Positions 25,230 to 35,410 are shown, numbered from the stretch's first letter. The stretch is DNA of 64,000 nucleotides from JAISST01 sp050434145 (GCF_050434145.1 NZ_JBNPVX010000008.1:1-64000), one strand, 5' to 3'. Notes: generated by a model from the letters alone, not told the origin. Made by a program: numbers and translations.

Positions 25230-26768
25230 CTATTCCCACTCAATTGTTGCTGGTGGTTTTGATGAAATATCATATGTAAGTCTATTAATTCCTTTTACTT
25301 CATTTAATATTCTATTAGAAACTTTTTCTAAGAATTCATGAGGTAAATGAGACCAAGTAGCAGTCATAAAGTCAATAGTATTAGCAGAACGAAGAACAGC
25401 AGTATATTCGTATGTACGTTCGTCACCCATTACACCTACAGATTTTACTGGAAGTAATACTACAAATGCTTGACTTACTTTATTATACAAATCAGCTTTC
25501 CATAATTCTTCAATAAAGATATTATCTGCTTCTCTTAGAATATCTGCTTTTTCTTTAGTGACTTCTCCTAAAATTCTGATACCAAGACCAGGACCAGGGA
25601 ATGGATGTCTATCTACCATATGATCAGGTATTCCTAATTCTCTTCCTACTTTTCTCACTTCATCTTTGAATAATTCTCTCAAGGGCTCTATAAGTTTTAG
25701 TTTCATATCTTCAGGAAGTCCACCAACATTGTGATGAGATTTTATAGTTGCAGAAGGACCTTTTACTGATTGAGATTCTATTACATCTGGGTAAATAGTA
25801 CCTTGTGCCAAAAATTCTACATCAGTAAGCTGTTTAGCTTCGGCATCAAAGACTTCTATAAATTCTTTTCCTATTATTTTTCTTTTGGTTTCTGGATCAG
25901 TTACACCAGCCAGTTTTGATAGAAACCTTTCTTCGGCATCTACACATTTGATATTCATATGAAAATTTTTGCCATATATATCCATAACTTTTTTAGCTTC
26001 ATCTTTTCTTAAAAGTCCAGTATCTACAAATATGCAAGTAAGCTGATCCCCTATTGCTTTATGTATCAAAGCAGCTGCAACTGAAGAATCTACCCCACCA
26101 GAAAGACCAAGGAGTACTTTTTTATCTCCAACAGTTTTCTTAATTTCGTTTACAGTAGTTTCTATATAATTTCCCATAGACCAATTAACTTCACATTTTG
26201 CAATATTAAAAACAAAATTTTTGTAAAGTTGAACACCACATTCAGTGTGTGTAACTTCAGCATGAAATTGAATGCAATATATATTGTATTCTGCATTATA
26301 GACAGCAGCAATACTGGAATCTGTATGTCCTATTTGAACAAATCCAGGTGCTAATTCTGTAACATGGTCATTATGACTCATCCATACTTTTGTATTATTA
26401 GGAATGTCCATGAATAAAGGAGAATTTTTATCATCTATAATTAATTCAGCTTTACCAAATTCTTGTTTATCAGCTTGTGCTACTTTTCCACCAAATAAAT
26501 AATTGGTAAGTTGCATACCGTAGCAAATACCTAGTATTGGTATCCCTTGTTCAAATAGTTCTTTAGAGATTTTTGGCGAGTTCTCAGCATATACAGATGC
26601 TGGTCCTCCAGATAAAATTATTCCTTTTGGTTTTCTTGCTAATATTTTATCCAAAGGTTCATAATATGGAACAACTTCAGCATAGACTCCCATATCTCTA
26701 ACACGTCTTGCAATCAACTGATTGTATTGAGAACCAAAATCTAGTATTATGATACTATTTTCTTTCAT
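25230..26768 (-). CDS. guaA: GMP synthase (glutamine-hydrolysing)
   Basis: It converts XMP to GMP with glutamine and ATP. The 512-residue protein has an N-terminal class I glutamine amidotransferase (nucleophile Cys in GICYGMQL; His and Glu in QFHAEVTH), the PP-loop LGLSGGVDSSVAAA near residue 223, and the dimerisation domain ending IEWE. GGAGG points to the ATG at 26768; a TTG four codons upstream overlaps the SD. Its 3' end borders the integrase, and the guaA 3' end is a known integration hotspot for genomic islands. Confidence 0.97.
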   Translation of the reverse strand: MKENSIIILDFGSQYNQLIARRVRDMGVYAEVVPYYEPLDKILARKPKGIILSGGPASVYAENSPKISKELFEQGIPILGICYGMQLTNYLFGGKVAQADKQEFGKAELIIDDKNSPLFMDIPNNTKVWMSHNDHVTELAPGFVQIGHTDSSIAAVYNAEYNIYCIQFHAEVTHTECGVQLYKNFVFNIAKCEVNWSMGNYIETTVNEIKKTVGDKKVLLGLSGGVDSSVAAALIHKAIGDQLTCIFVDTGLLRKDEAKKVMDIYGKNFHMNIKCVDAEERFLSKLAGVTDPETKRKIIGKEFIEVFDAEAKQLTDVEFLAQGTIYPDVIESQSVKGPSATIKSHHNVGGLPEDMKLKLIEPLRELFKDEVRKVGRELGIPDHMVDRHPFPGPGLGIRILGEVTKEKADILREADNIFIEELWKADLYNKVSQAFVVLLPVKSVGVMGDERTYEYTAVLRSANTIDFMTATWSHLPHEFLEKVSNRILNEVKGINRLTYDISSKPPATIEWE

Positions 26769-26803
26769 AAAATCCTCCAAGTTTTATAATAATATTTATA
26801 AAA

Positions 26804-26831
26804 TTTACCATGAAAAACTATTCATGGTAAA
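26804..26831 (-). promoter_or_regulatory. hairpin in guaA leader (possible attenuator)
   Basis: TTTACCATGAA (26804-26814) and TTCATGGTAAA (26821-26831) form a perfect 11-base stem with a 6-base loop, followed on the minus strand by a short T-run. It lies between the promoter and the guaA SD, so it may attenuate or stabilise the transcript. Confidence 0.5.
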
Positions 26832-26854
26832 AGTGCATTTAATATTTAGGTAAT

Positions 26855-26863
26855 ATTATATCA
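26855..26863 (-). promoter_or_regulatory. guaA extended -10
   Basis: Minus-strand TGATATAAT (26863-26855), a perfect extended -10 element about 95 bases before the guaA ATG. No good -35 is seen. Confidence 0.5.
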
Positions 26864-27188
26864 CAAAAATTAAATTTATGATACTGTAATATTATTTTAT
26901 TGTTTTTTAGATTTTTTATTTTATCAATAGTAAATTTTGTGTAGTGTTTATGGTGATTTTTGTAATTAATAACTTAAATTATAATTATTTATAACTTTTA
27001 TTTTTTATAACAATATAAGCTATTATAGCATATATAATAATATTTCTTATTAAATATTTTCTAAATCTTTTAAAATACATTATTGATAAAAAACATTTCA
27101 TTTTTTTGTTAATTGATAGTATAATGAATAGGAAAAGGTTAAAAAAATTTTGAATACTAATATAAAATACTGTTATTTGGAGGAATAA

Positions 27189-28544
27189 ATGAAAATTATT
27201 ATTGTTGGCTGTGGTAAAGTTGGCACTAATCTCATAAAAGAACTAAGTCAAGAGGAGCATGACATTGCTATTATAGACAAAGATGGTGAATTGGTAGAAG
27301 AGCTATCAACCAAATATGACGCATTAGGAATAGTTGGTAATGGGGCTAGTTATAGTGTGTTAATGGAAGCAGGCATAGAAAAAGCTGATTTTATAATTGC
27401 TGTAACAGATTCTGATGAGTTAAATCTGCTATGTTGCTTGTTTGCAAAAAAAGCAGGAAAATGTGAAACAATAGCAAGAGTTAGAAACCCAGTTTATAAT
27501 AAAGAAATAAAATATATTAAAGATGAGTTACGTCTTTCTATGATAATAAATCCTGAATATGCAGCAGCTACAGAAATAGCCAGAATACTTCGTATGCCTT
27601 CTGCAATTGAAATAAATACTTTCGCAAAAGGAAGAGTAGAATTATTAAAATTTAAAATAGCGCCAGAGTCAATAATTCATGGCATGTCTCTTATAGATGT
27701 AAGTGTGAAATTAAAGTGTGATGTTTTGATTTGTGCTGTAGAAAGAGATGATGAAGTGTTTATACCATCAGGACAGTTTGTATTACGAGGGAATGATATT
27801 GTATCAATAGTGGCATCACCTAAAAATGCAAGTATATTTTTCAAAAAAATAGGTGTTGTGACTAATCAAGCTAAGAATGCAATGATAATAGGTGGTGGAA
27901 AAATCACATATTATTTAGGGGAACAACTTAGTACTATAGGAATAGATATGAAAATATTTGAGACAAATATTAAGAAATGTGAAGAATTAAGTGAATTAAT
28001 TCCTAAAGCAGTGGTAATACATGGAGATGGGACAAATTATGAACTTTTGAATGAAGAAGGATTGGAAAATGCTGATGCTTTTATAACACTGACTGGATTT
28101 GATGAAGGAAACATAATGTTGTCTTTGTTCGCAAAATATAGATCAAAAGCTAAGATTATTACAAAAATTAATAAAAAAACTTTTAATGAAGTAGTAGAAA
28201 ATCTTGATTTGGGAACGATAATACAACCAGAGTATATTACTGCAGAATATATAATAAATTATATAAGAGGTCGTCAAAACTCTATTGGTAGTAATGTGGA
28301 AAGTTTGTATAAAATTATAGAAGATAGAGCAGAAGCATTGGAATTTTCTATAAAGGAAGACTCAGAAATAGTAGGAATACCATTGATGGAACTCCAATTG
28401 AAGGAGAATTTGTTAGTAGCTTGCATTAATAGAAATGGAAAAATAATCATTCCAAGAGGACAAGATAAAATATTGAAAGGTGACACAGTGATTGTAGTAA
28501 CGACTAATCTTGGTCTAGATAATGTAAAAAATATTTTGAAATAA
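27189..28544 (+). CDS. trkA: Trk potassium uptake regulator TrkA
   Basis: A peripheral cytoplasmic NAD(H)-binding subunit that gates the TrkH channel. The 451 residues contain two RCK halves: the first starts IIIVGCGKVGTNLIKEL and the second, near residue 231, starts AMIIGGGKITYYLGEQL, each followed by a TrkA-C domain. GGAGG is 6 bases before the ATG. trkH follows after 12 bases, so they form one operon. Confidence 0.95.
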   Translation: MKIIIVGCGKVGTNLIKELSQEEHDIAIIDKDGELVEELSTKYDALGIVGNGASYSVLMEAGIEKADFIIAVTDSDELNLLCCLFAKKAGKCETIARVRNPVYNKEIKYIKDELRLSMIINPEYAAATEIARILRMPSAIEINTFAKGRVELLKFKIAPESIIHGMSLIDVSVKLKCDVLICAVERDDEVFIPSGQFVLRGNDIVSIVASPKNASIFFKKIGVVTNQAKNAMIIGGGKITYYLGEQLSTIGIDMKIFETNIKKCEELSELIPKAVVIHGDGTNYELLNEEGLENADAFITLTGFDEGNIMLSLFAKYRSKAKIITKINKKTFNEVVENLDLGTIIQPEYITAEYIINYIRGRQNSIGSNVESLYKIIEDRAEALEFSIKEDSEIVGIPLMELQLKENLLVACINRNGKIIIPRGQDKILKGDTVIVVTTNLGLDNVKNILK

Positions 28545-28556
28545 TAAGAGGTTGAT

Positions 28557-30005
28557 ATGAATTTTTCAATGATACTGAGAATATTGGGATGGGTATTGAA
28601 ATTTGAGGGAATGTTTATGATACTTCCTTGTATAGTTGCTTTTATTTATAAAGAAAGTGATGGTTATTTTTATTTTATTACAGCAGTTGTTTCGTGGATA
28701 TTAGGTTACTTGTTAACAAAAAAGAAAGTAACAAAAAAAGAATTCTATCTAAAAGAAGGACTCATAAGTGTAAGCGTGGGATGGTTTTTACTTAGTTTTT
28801 TTGGTGCGTTTCCATTTTTCTTAAGTGGAGCAATACCAAGTTTTTCTAATGCATTATTTGAGTCAGTCTCAGGATTTACGACTACAGGTGCTAGTGTTAT
28901 CAAAAATGTAGAAATGTTATCACATGCCAATCTTTTTTGGAGATGTTTTACTCATTTTATTGGTGGAATGGGTGTACTTGTGTTTATATTGGCTATAATT
29001 CCTCTATCAGGAGGTTCAAGTATTTATTTGATGAAAGCAGAAAGTCCTGGCCCATCAGTAACAAAATTTGTTCCTAAAATAAGAAATAGTGCTAAAATTT
29101 TGTATTTAATATATATTGCAATTACATTTATAGAGATAATATTATTGTATACTAGTGGAATGCCATTATTTGATTCTATTACACTCTCATTTGCAACTGT
29201 AGGTACAGGAGGATTCGCAATAAAGAATGATAGTATTGCAAGCTATTCTCCAGCATCTCAATGGATAATAGTAATATTTATGGTTTTATGCGGAGTTAAT
29301 TTTAATATACATTTCCTCATTATAATGAAAAAATGGAGAGATGCTCTAAAAAGTTCTGAATTAAAATTATACTTTCTTTTAATAGCAGTTTCTACAATAT
29401 TAATTAGTTTTAACATAAAAAATATTTATTCTAATGTGTTTGAGGTAGTGAGAAATGCTGCATTTCAAGTAAGTTCTGTGATTACGACCACTGGATTTGC
29501 AACTGTTAATTATGATAAATGGCCTGAATTCTCCAAAGGAATATTACTTATATTAATGTTCATAGGTGCCAGTGCTGGGAGTACAGGTGGAGGAATAAAA
29601 GTATCCAGAATTATAATAATGTTCAAAACACTGAAATCAGAACTTGAGCATTATCTTCATCCTAAAATGATAAAAAAAGAGAAAATGGATGGAAAATCAT
29701 TGGAATCTAATGTAATTAAGTCTGTAAATGCGTTTATTATTGCTTATATATTTATATTTGTAATATCAATGTTATTGATATCAGTGGATAATAAAGATTT
29801 AGTAACAAATTTTACTGCAATAGCAGCAACAATAAATAACATTGGTCCAGGGTTTAGTTTGGTAGGGCCTAATGAAAATTTTGGCTTCTTTTCCCATTTT
29901 TCTAAATACGTATTAATATTTGATATGATAGTGGGGAGACTAGAGTTATTTCCAGTGCTGATATTGTTACTTCCAAGTACATGGAAGGAATCTTTCAAAA
30001 AATAA
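28557..30005 (+). CDS. trkH: Trk potassium transporter membrane subunit
   Basis: A 482-residue potassium channel-like transporter. Four pore loops carry the selectivity-filter glycines: TTTGAS near residue 109, GTGGFA near 217, ITTTGFAT near 311 and INNIGPGFS near 428, between about 10 membrane helices. AGAGGTTGAT precedes the ATG. TrkA is encoded directly upstream. Confidence 0.95.
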   Translation: MNFSMILRILGWVLKFEGMFMILPCIVAFIYKESDGYFYFITAVVSWILGYLLTKKKVTKKEFYLKEGLISVSVGWFLLSFFGAFPFFLSGAIPSFSNALFESVSGFTTTGASVIKNVEMLSHANLFWRCFTHFIGGMGVLVFILAIIPLSGGSSIYLMKAESPGPSVTKFVPKIRNSAKILYLIYIAITFIEIILLYTSGMPLFDSITLSFATVGTGGFAIKNDSIASYSPASQWIIVIFMVLCGVNFNIHFLIIMKKWRDALKSSELKLYFLLIAVSTILISFNIKNIYSNVFEVVRNAAFQVSSVITTTGFATVNYDKWPEFSKGILLILMFIGASAGSTGGGIKVSRIIIMFKTLKSELEHYLHPKMIKKEKMDGKSLESNVIKSVNAFIIAYIFIFVISMLLISVDNKDLVTNFTAIAATINNIGPGFSLVGPNENFGFFSHFSKYVLIFDMIVGRLELFPVLILLLPSTWKESFKK

Positions 30006-30096
30006 AAGATAATTTTAATTAAATGGTTTATTTTTTTTATGTTTTTTGGTATAATCATGTTGTAGTAAAAAGTAAAAATAATGGGAGGTACATGAA

Positions 30097-30513
30097 ATGA
30101 ACTTAGTTGTATTGACAGGGAGACTTACTCGTGATCCAGAGCTAAAATATGGTCAAAGCGGAAAGGCTTATTCTAGATTTTCATTGGCAGTGGAGAGACC
30201 ATTTGCTAAGGGTGAGGCTGATTTTATTAATTGTGTTGCTTTTGGAAAGACTGCAGAGCTTGTGGGAGAATACCTTAGAAAAGGTAGAAAAGTTGGAGTC
30301 AATGGAAAGCTGCAAATGAGCAGATATGAAGTTAATGGAGAAAAAAGGACTTCATATGATGTATTAGTAGATAGTATTGAATTCTTAGAGTCAAAAGGAT
30401 CAAGTAATAGTAGTGGAGATTCTTATAGTGGTGGAGATTATTCTTCAAATCAAGTGGCAGAACCAAATGATAGTGAGATGCCTGTTCCTGATGATGATGA
30501 ATTTCCATTTTAA
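30097..30513 (+). CDS. ssb: single-stranded DNA-binding protein
   Basis: A 138-residue protein: an OB-fold (residues 1-105, starting MNLVVLTGRLTRDPEL) and a Ser/Gly-rich linker ending in the acidic tip DDDEFPF that recruits replication and repair partners. GGGAGG precedes the start; an ATG five bases upstream leads to an immediate stop, so 30097 is used. It lies alone, away from rpsF/rpsR, and has its own terminator. Confidence 0.96.
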   Translation: MNLVVLTGRLTRDPELKYGQSGKAYSRFSLAVERPFAKGEADFINCVAFGKTAELVGEYLRKGRKVGVNGKLQMSRYEVNGEKRTSYDVLVDSIEFLESKGSSNSSGDSYSGGDYSSNQVAEPNDSEMPVPDDDEFPF

Positions 30514-30530
30514 TATTTATTAAAAAATTG

Positions 30531-30563
30531 CTGTCAAGCTATTAAAGTTTGACAGTTTTTTAT
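30531..30563 (+). terminator. ssb terminator
   Basis: CTGTCAA (30531-30537) pairs with TTGACAG (30549-30555), followed by a T6 tract. Confidence 0.85.
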
Positions 30564-30659
30564 ATATTATCTTCTTTGAAAAATGTTTTAATTATGATAG
30601 AATTTGATAAAGCATATTATTAGGGTAAAAATAAAATATTTATGATTTAGGGAGGAGAA

Positions 30660-31409
30660 ATGTTATCTCTTAAAATGTCAGGATTGGAAATTGTTGGAAT
30701 GATTTTATTAGGAATTTCTGTTGGAATTAGCAAAGTTGGGATTCCTGGAGCAATAATATCATCCCCTATTTTATCAACAGTTTATGGTGGGCAATTGGCA
30801 CAAACTATTATAATACCAGCAGTTACAGCTTCTGATTTTAATGCTTTATATTTTTATGGAAAAGATGTTGATAGAAAAGCATTAGCTAAGACTTTGCCAA
30901 CAGCTATAGTTGGTGTTATTATAGCAATATTTTTTGGAAAATATATTTCTGCAGATATTTTTAAAAAGACAATTGCTATATTGATTATATTTGTATGTAT
31001 AGTAACGATTTTAAAAAATAAAAATTTGGATTTCTCAAAATTTTCTATGGGATTTGGAGCTCTCAGTGGATTTTCTTCAACAATTGGTAATGTTGCTGGT
31101 CCTTTGGTAAGTATATATTTTCTTAATGTTAATTTGGATAAGAACAAATTTTATGGAACACGAACTTGGTTTTTCTTTGCAATGAATACTTTAAAATTTA
31201 TTTTGTATGCTATAGTATGGAGACAATTTAGCATGGCTACTTTCATAAGGAGTTGTGTAGCCATTCCTGGAGTTGTTATTGGTGTTACAGCAGGAAAAGT
31301 GTTAGTATCGAGGTTTTCACAAAAAACATTTGAAAAATTTATAATCATTTTTAGTTTGTTAAGTGCTTTAAATTTATTGTTTGGTGATTATATAAAAAGA
31401 TTATTTTAG
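30660..31409 (+). CDS. TauE/SafE-family membrane permease
   Basis: A 249-residue protein with about eight membrane helices. It has the glycine-rich first half of TauE/SafE transporters (GISVGISKVGIPGAIISSPIL) and the matching second half (FGALSGFSSTIGNVAGPLVSIYF). Members export sulfite, sulfoacetate or similar anions; the substrate here is unknown. AGGGAGGAG precedes the ATG. dinB follows after 23 bases, so the two may be co-transcribed. Confidence 0.82.
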   Translation: MLSLKMSGLEIVGMILLGISVGISKVGIPGAIISSPILSTVYGGQLAQTIIIPAVTASDFNALYFYGKDVDRKALAKTLPTAIVGVIIAIFFGKYISADIFKKTIAILIIFVCIVTILKNKNLDFSKFSMGFGALSGFSSTIGNVAGPLVSIYFLNVNLDKNKFYGTRTWFFFAMNTLKFILYAIVWRQFSMATFIRSCVAIPGVVIGVTAGKVLVSRFSQKTFEKFIIIFSLLSALNLLFGDYIKRLF

Positions 31410-31432
31410 GTAATAATATTAGAGGTAATTGG

Positions 31433-32482
31433 ATGAAAAAAGATAGGGTAATTTTACATTATGATATGGATTGTTTTTTTGCAGCTGTGGAAATTATGGA
31501 TAACCCAAACCTCAAAAATAAACCTTTAGTAGTGGCTGGAAGCGTAGTTACCACAGCCAGTTATGAAGCACGAAAATTTGGAGTTCATTCTGCTATGAAG
31601 ACCTCAGATGCCAAAGCTCTCTGTCCTAATCTAATTGTTGTTCCTGTTAGTAAGAATAAATATGGAAAAGTCGCAAGAGAGATACAAAAGTTAGTATTGA
31701 AAATAACTCACAAAGTAGAATTTATTTCTTTTGATGAAGGTTATGTTGATATTTCTGAGATAATAGGTAAATATCCATCTTTGGAATATTTTGGAAAAAA
31801 ATTTCGTGAGAGAATATATAAGTTAATAGGTCTGACATGCTCAGTAGGAATTGGCTATAACAAGCTTACAGCCAAGATTGCAAGTAATATAAAAAAACCA
31901 GGTGGTCAATTTATATTCAGATCACCAGAGGATTTTGTTGTATTTATAAAAAATAAGGATATAGGGATTATTCCAGGTGTTGGAAAAAAATTTCAAGAAC
32001 TTCTCCATGAAAATTCTGTACATAAGGTAGAGGATATCTATAAATATAGTTCAGACAAGTTGGGACAGTTATATGGACCATCTAGAGGTGCATTTATATA
32101 TAACTCTGTACGTGGAATAGATTTTAGTGCAATAGAATACAATAGAGCTACTCATTCAATTGGGAATGAAACGACATTTAGTGCTTCTGTAAATGGTGAA
32201 AATGAGATAAAAAGAGAATTTGATAGGTTATTTGATCATTCCTATGGCAGATTAATCAATAATAACTTTATGTGTAAAACAGTATTGTTGAAAGTAAGAT
32301 TTACTGATATGAAAACGATCACTCGTTCAAAGACATTTGATGAACCAAGTGATTCATATGATAAACTAAAGATTGCATTGGAAGAACTTTTAGAGAATGA
32401 AAAAATAAACACTCCAATAAGGTTGTTGGGAGTATCATTTGGTAATTTAGTAGGAAAAGGAGTTATGCAACTTACTTTATAG
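31433..32482 (+). CDS. dinB: DNA polymerase IV (Y family)
   Basis: An error-prone translesion polymerase of 349 residues. Catalytic carboxylates lie in YDMDCFFAAVE (near residue 10) and SFDEGYVDIS (near 103; the usual wording is SIDEAYLD, and Asp-Glu are kept). YEARKFGVHSAM, CSVGIGYNKLTAKIAS and IPGVGKK follow in canonical order. AGAGG precedes the ATG. No beta-clamp motif is obvious at the C terminus. The terminator overlaps the last codons. Confidence 0.95.
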   Translation: MKKDRVILHYDMDCFFAAVEIMDNPNLKNKPLVVAGSVVTTASYEARKFGVHSAMKTSDAKALCPNLIVVPVSKNKYGKVAREIQKLVLKITHKVEFISFDEGYVDISEIIGKYPSLEYFGKKFRERIYKLIGLTCSVGIGYNKLTAKIASNIKKPGGQFIFRSPEDFVVFIKNKDIGIIPGVGKKFQELLHENSVHKVEDIYKYSSDKLGQLYGPSRGAFIYNSVRGIDFSAIEYNRATHSIGNETTFSASVNGENEIKREFDRLFDHSYGRLINNNFMCKTVLLKVRFTDMKTITRSKTFDEPSDSYDKLKIALEELLENEKINTPIRLLGVSFGNLVGKGVMQLTL

Positions 32483-32498
32483 TGTGCAAACTCCTTTT
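32455..32498 (+). terminator. dinB terminator overlapping the stop codon
   Basis: AAAAGGAGTT-A-TGCA (32455-32469) pairs with TGCAAACTCCTTTT (32485-32498), with one bulged base, followed by more T. The left arm is inside the dinB coding sequence. Confidence 0.8.
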
Positions 32499-32575
32499 TA
32501 TTTTGTAGTTTTAAGCTATTATTAAAATATTTTTATTCTGTAATTTCAATCTTTTGCTAAATTTTAGCCTTTTAT

Positions 32576-33679
32576 TTAAAGATTGTAATTATCTGAAATC
32601 TGAGATTTTGTTTCTTCAAGGATATGAACAGAATTTGGATCTAAAGTAAAATTAATATCTGATCCAATAGGAGAAATTTTCTTACCTTTAGGATTACTTA
32701 CTGAGATTTCTACTTTCATATCTCCTATCATAGCTTCATATTCATGGTATGCACCCATAAACATGCTTTTTATTACTTTACCTTTAAATCCTTCCTTATT
32801 TACTATAATACTTTCTGGTCTTGCAACAATATCAACATTACTTCCAACATTATGATTAATCTGCTCAGGGATTTTGAATTTTATACCTAAAACTTCTATT
32901 AGACAACTATCATTATCTTTTTCTAAAACTGTACCTGTGAAAATATTAGCTCTTCCAATAAAGTTAGCAACAAATTCAGAATTTGGTTTTTGATATATCT
33001 CAATAGGACTTCCTTTTTGTTGAATAATCCCTTCTTTCATGATAATAACAACATCAGCAAGTCCCATAGCTTCTGCTTGGTCATGAGTAACATATAAAGA
33101 TGTTATACCAACCTGACTTTGTAATTTTTTGATTTCATCTCTCATATGAAGTCTTAATTTTGCATCAAGGTTAGACAAAGGTTCATCAAATAGTAATACT
33201 CCTGGCTCCATTACAAGAGCTCTTGCTAGAGAAACTCTTTGCTGCTGTCCTCCTGACATTTGAGAAGGAACTCTTTTAGCAAAATCGCCCATATTCATCA
33301 TTTGTAATACTTTATCAACTCTTTGTGCAATTTCTTCTTTAGGTAATTTTTGTAATTTTAATCCATAAGCAACATTATCATATACATTCATGTGAGGAAA
33401 TAAAGCATAGTTTTGAAACACCATAGATGTGTCCCTTTTATCAGGGGTTATTTTTTCTACATTATGTTCTCCTATATAGATATGTCCAGTAGTAGGAACT
33501 TCAAAACCGGCTAACATTCTAAGAATAGTAGTTTTACCACAACCAGATGGTCCGAGTAAACATACAAACTGACCAGCATCTATTTTTAGATTTAGGTCAG
33601 AAACAGCCTTAACGGTTCTGTTATCTCCTGTAATAAAGGTTTTACTGATATTTTCAAATATAACTGATTTTGCACCCAT
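32576..33679 (-). CDS. ABC transporter ATP-binding protein (Fbp/Pot type)
   Basis: A 367-residue ATPase: Walker A GPSGCGKTT near residue 43, Q-loop VFQNYALFPH, signature SGGQQQRVSLARAL near 140, Walker B LLFDEPLSNLD near 162, switch His in YVTHDQAEAM, and a C-terminal TOBE domain. It powers the permease encoded just upstream (12-base gap). Such CUT1-like ATPases serve iron(III), polyamine, phosphonate or hexose-phosphate importers. Confidence 0.92.
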   Translation of the reverse strand: MGAKSVIFENISKTFITGDNRTVKAVSDLNLKIDAGQFVCLLGPSGCGKTTILRMLAGFEVPTTGHIYIGEHNVEKITPDKRDTSMVFQNYALFPHMNVYDNVAYGLKLQKLPKEEIAQRVDKVLQMMNMGDFAKRVPSQMSGGQQQRVSLARALVMEPGVLLFDEPLSNLDAKLRLHMRDEIKKLQSQVGITSLYVTHDQAEAMGLADVVIIMKEGIIQQKGSPIEIYQKPNSEFVANFIGRANIFTGTVLEKDNDSCLIEVLGIKFKIPEQINHNVGSNVDIVARPESIIVNKEGFKGKVIKSMFMGAYHEYEAMIGDMKVEISVSNPKGKKISPIGSDINFTLDPNSVHILEETKSQISDNYNL

Positions 33680-33691
33680 TAAATACTCTCC

Positions 33692-35410
33692 TTATTCTGA
33701 AATTTCATTTATTCCCATAGATTTCAATATTAATTTTAAAAGTCCAATTACAGCAAAGACAATGAAGATTAGTATAGTACAGTATGCTGAGGCGACTCCT
33801 ATTTTACCTACATCTATTTGGTTCATAATGGCAGATGTAAGTAGATTATAGTTGGCAGATACTAAGAAAATAATAGTACTTACTAAGGTCATGCTTCTTG
33901 CAAAGGAATATATTAATCCACTTAAAAAAGCAGGCTTTATCATAGGTAAAGTAATAGAAGTAAAGACTTTTTGACTATTGGCACCTAATACAGTAGCAGC
34001 TTCTTCAATAGAAGGATCAATTTGTTGTAATGCAGCGATACCAGACCTTACTCCAATTGGCATATTTCTCATGACAAAGGCAATTATCAATATAAGAGCT
34101 GTTCCAGTCAGGACTAAAGGTTTTTGGTTGAAAGTAATAATATATCCTAGACCAATAATGGTCCCTGGGATAGCAATTATTAATAAGGTAGTAAATTCTA
34201 TAAATAATCTACCAAAAAATTGTTTTCTTACAATCAAGAAGGCTATTATCATAGCCAAGGTACCTGCAATTGGTGTGGCGATTAATGATAAAAATGTAGT
34301 ATCTGTAATAGGTTTCATTCCAAGATTAAAAACATATTTATAATGGTCTGTAGAAAAATTGTAGTTAATACCCCATAATTTTGTTAATGATCCTATTGGA
34401 ATCATTGCATACATTATTATTACACATAGAGTTATTATAATCATTATTATAAAAATAGGAGTTGTTATTGATGATTCGGAGATTTTTTCTCGTTCTCTGG
34501 ATGCCTTTCCAGTAACAGTAACATATGATTTTTTACTTACATAATATTTCTGAGTAACAAAAATGGAAATTGATAAAAGCATTAAAATTACTGAAAGAGC
34601 AGTGGCACTTCCCATTTGGAAATTACCAATTCCTTGCATATATATTTGTACTGCAGCTGTAGTAAAATTTCCTCCTATTACCATTGGATTGGAAAAGTCA
34701 GCAATAACTTGAATAAATACCACAAGAAATGCATTAGCAAGACCTGGGACCATCAGAGGTAAAGTGATTGTCTTAAAGACATCCCATCTTGAGGCACCTA
34801 AATCACGAGATGCTTCTTCCACAGAAGGGTCAATTTTTTCTAAAAGACCTACAAGCATCAAATATGCAACTGGAAAAAATGTTAACACTTGTACTAAAAC
34901 TAGTCCTTTCAAACCATAAATTTCTGCATTCCTTATTCCAAGTAATTTTCTTGTAATAAAACCTTGTCTACCCAAAAGCATTATAGCTGATAAAGCTACT
35001 ACAAATGGTGGAGATACAATAGGAAGTATTGCAATTAAATTAAATAATTTCTTGAATGGTAATTTGATATAAGTCATTCCATAGGCAAAGAAAAATCCAA
35101 TACCAGTGGAAAGAACAGATGTTATAGTACCTAAAAGAAGTGTATTTAATATAATAATAAAATTTTCTTTGTTTTTAATAATTCCAATATAGTGTTCCAA
35201 AGTAAATTGTACATGACTAATTACGTTATTGTCTATTTTTTCAAATGTTGTATTAGTCAGGCTTTCCTTTAAAATATTCCACATTGGTAATAAAACAAAT
35301 AGTAATAATATAGAAATAACAAATATGAATACAGAGAAAAGAATAGGATCATAGAAGATTTTTTTCATATTTTTTATACTAGTATCTATTTTTAATTTTA
35401 AATTTGACAT
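33692..35410 (-). CDS. ABC transporter permease, two fused MSD domains
   Basis: A 572-residue FbpB-type permease holding two binding-protein-dependent transport domains in one chain, with about 12 membrane helices. Each half has an EAA coupling loop: EEASRDLGASRWDVFKTITL near residue 200 and EEAATVLGANSQKVFTSITL near 470. The layout matches iron(III) and AfuB-like transporters. It lies between the binding protein and the ATPase, after an intercistronic hairpin. Confidence 0.92.
   Translation of the reverse strand: MSNLKLKIDTSIKNMKKIFYDPILFSVFIFVISILLLFVLLPMWNILKESLTNTTFEKIDNNVISHVQFTLEHYIGIIKNKENFIIILNTLLLGTITSVLSTGIGFFFAYGMTYIKLPFKKLFNLIAILPIVSPPFVVALSAIMLLGRQGFITRKLLGIRNAEIYGLKGLVLVQVLTFFPVAYLMLVGLLEKIDPSVEEASRDLGASRWDVFKTITLPLMVPGLANAFLVVFIQVIADFSNPMVIGGNFTTAAVQIYMQGIGNFQMGSATALSVILMLLSISIFVTQKYYVSKKSYVTVTGKASREREKISESSITTPIFIIMIIITLCVIIMYAMIPIGSLTKLWGINYNFSTDHYKYVFNLGMKPITDTTFLSLIATPIAGTLAMIIAFLIVRKQFFGRLFIEFTTLLIIAIPGTIIGLGYIITFNQKPLVLTGTALILIIAFVMRNMPIGVRSGIAALQQIDPSIEEAATVLGANSQKVFTSITLPMIKPAFLSGLIYSFARSMTLVSTIIFLVSANYNLLTSAIMNQIDVGKIGVASAYCTILIFIVFAVIGLLKLILKSMGINEISE

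Larger units (their letters stand above)
26769..27188. other. guaA-trkA divergent region
   Basis: A 420-base gap with no reading frame of note. It contains the guaA extended -10, an 11-bp leader hairpin (listed separately) and a TATAAT at 27120-27125 that may serve trkA, although its -35 is poor. I looked for a purine riboswitch core upstream of guaA and did not find one. Confidence 0.5.

Noticed and set aside
24859..25239. 126-codon minus-strand frame across the int end and the 10-bp repeats
   Set aside because: It consists largely of Tyr/Ile/Leu from the tandem repeat and antisense of int; not a credible protein.
26769..27188. Purine riboswitch in front of guaA
   Set aside because: I looked for the conserved purine aptamer core on the minus strand and did not find it; only a simple 11-bp hairpin is present.
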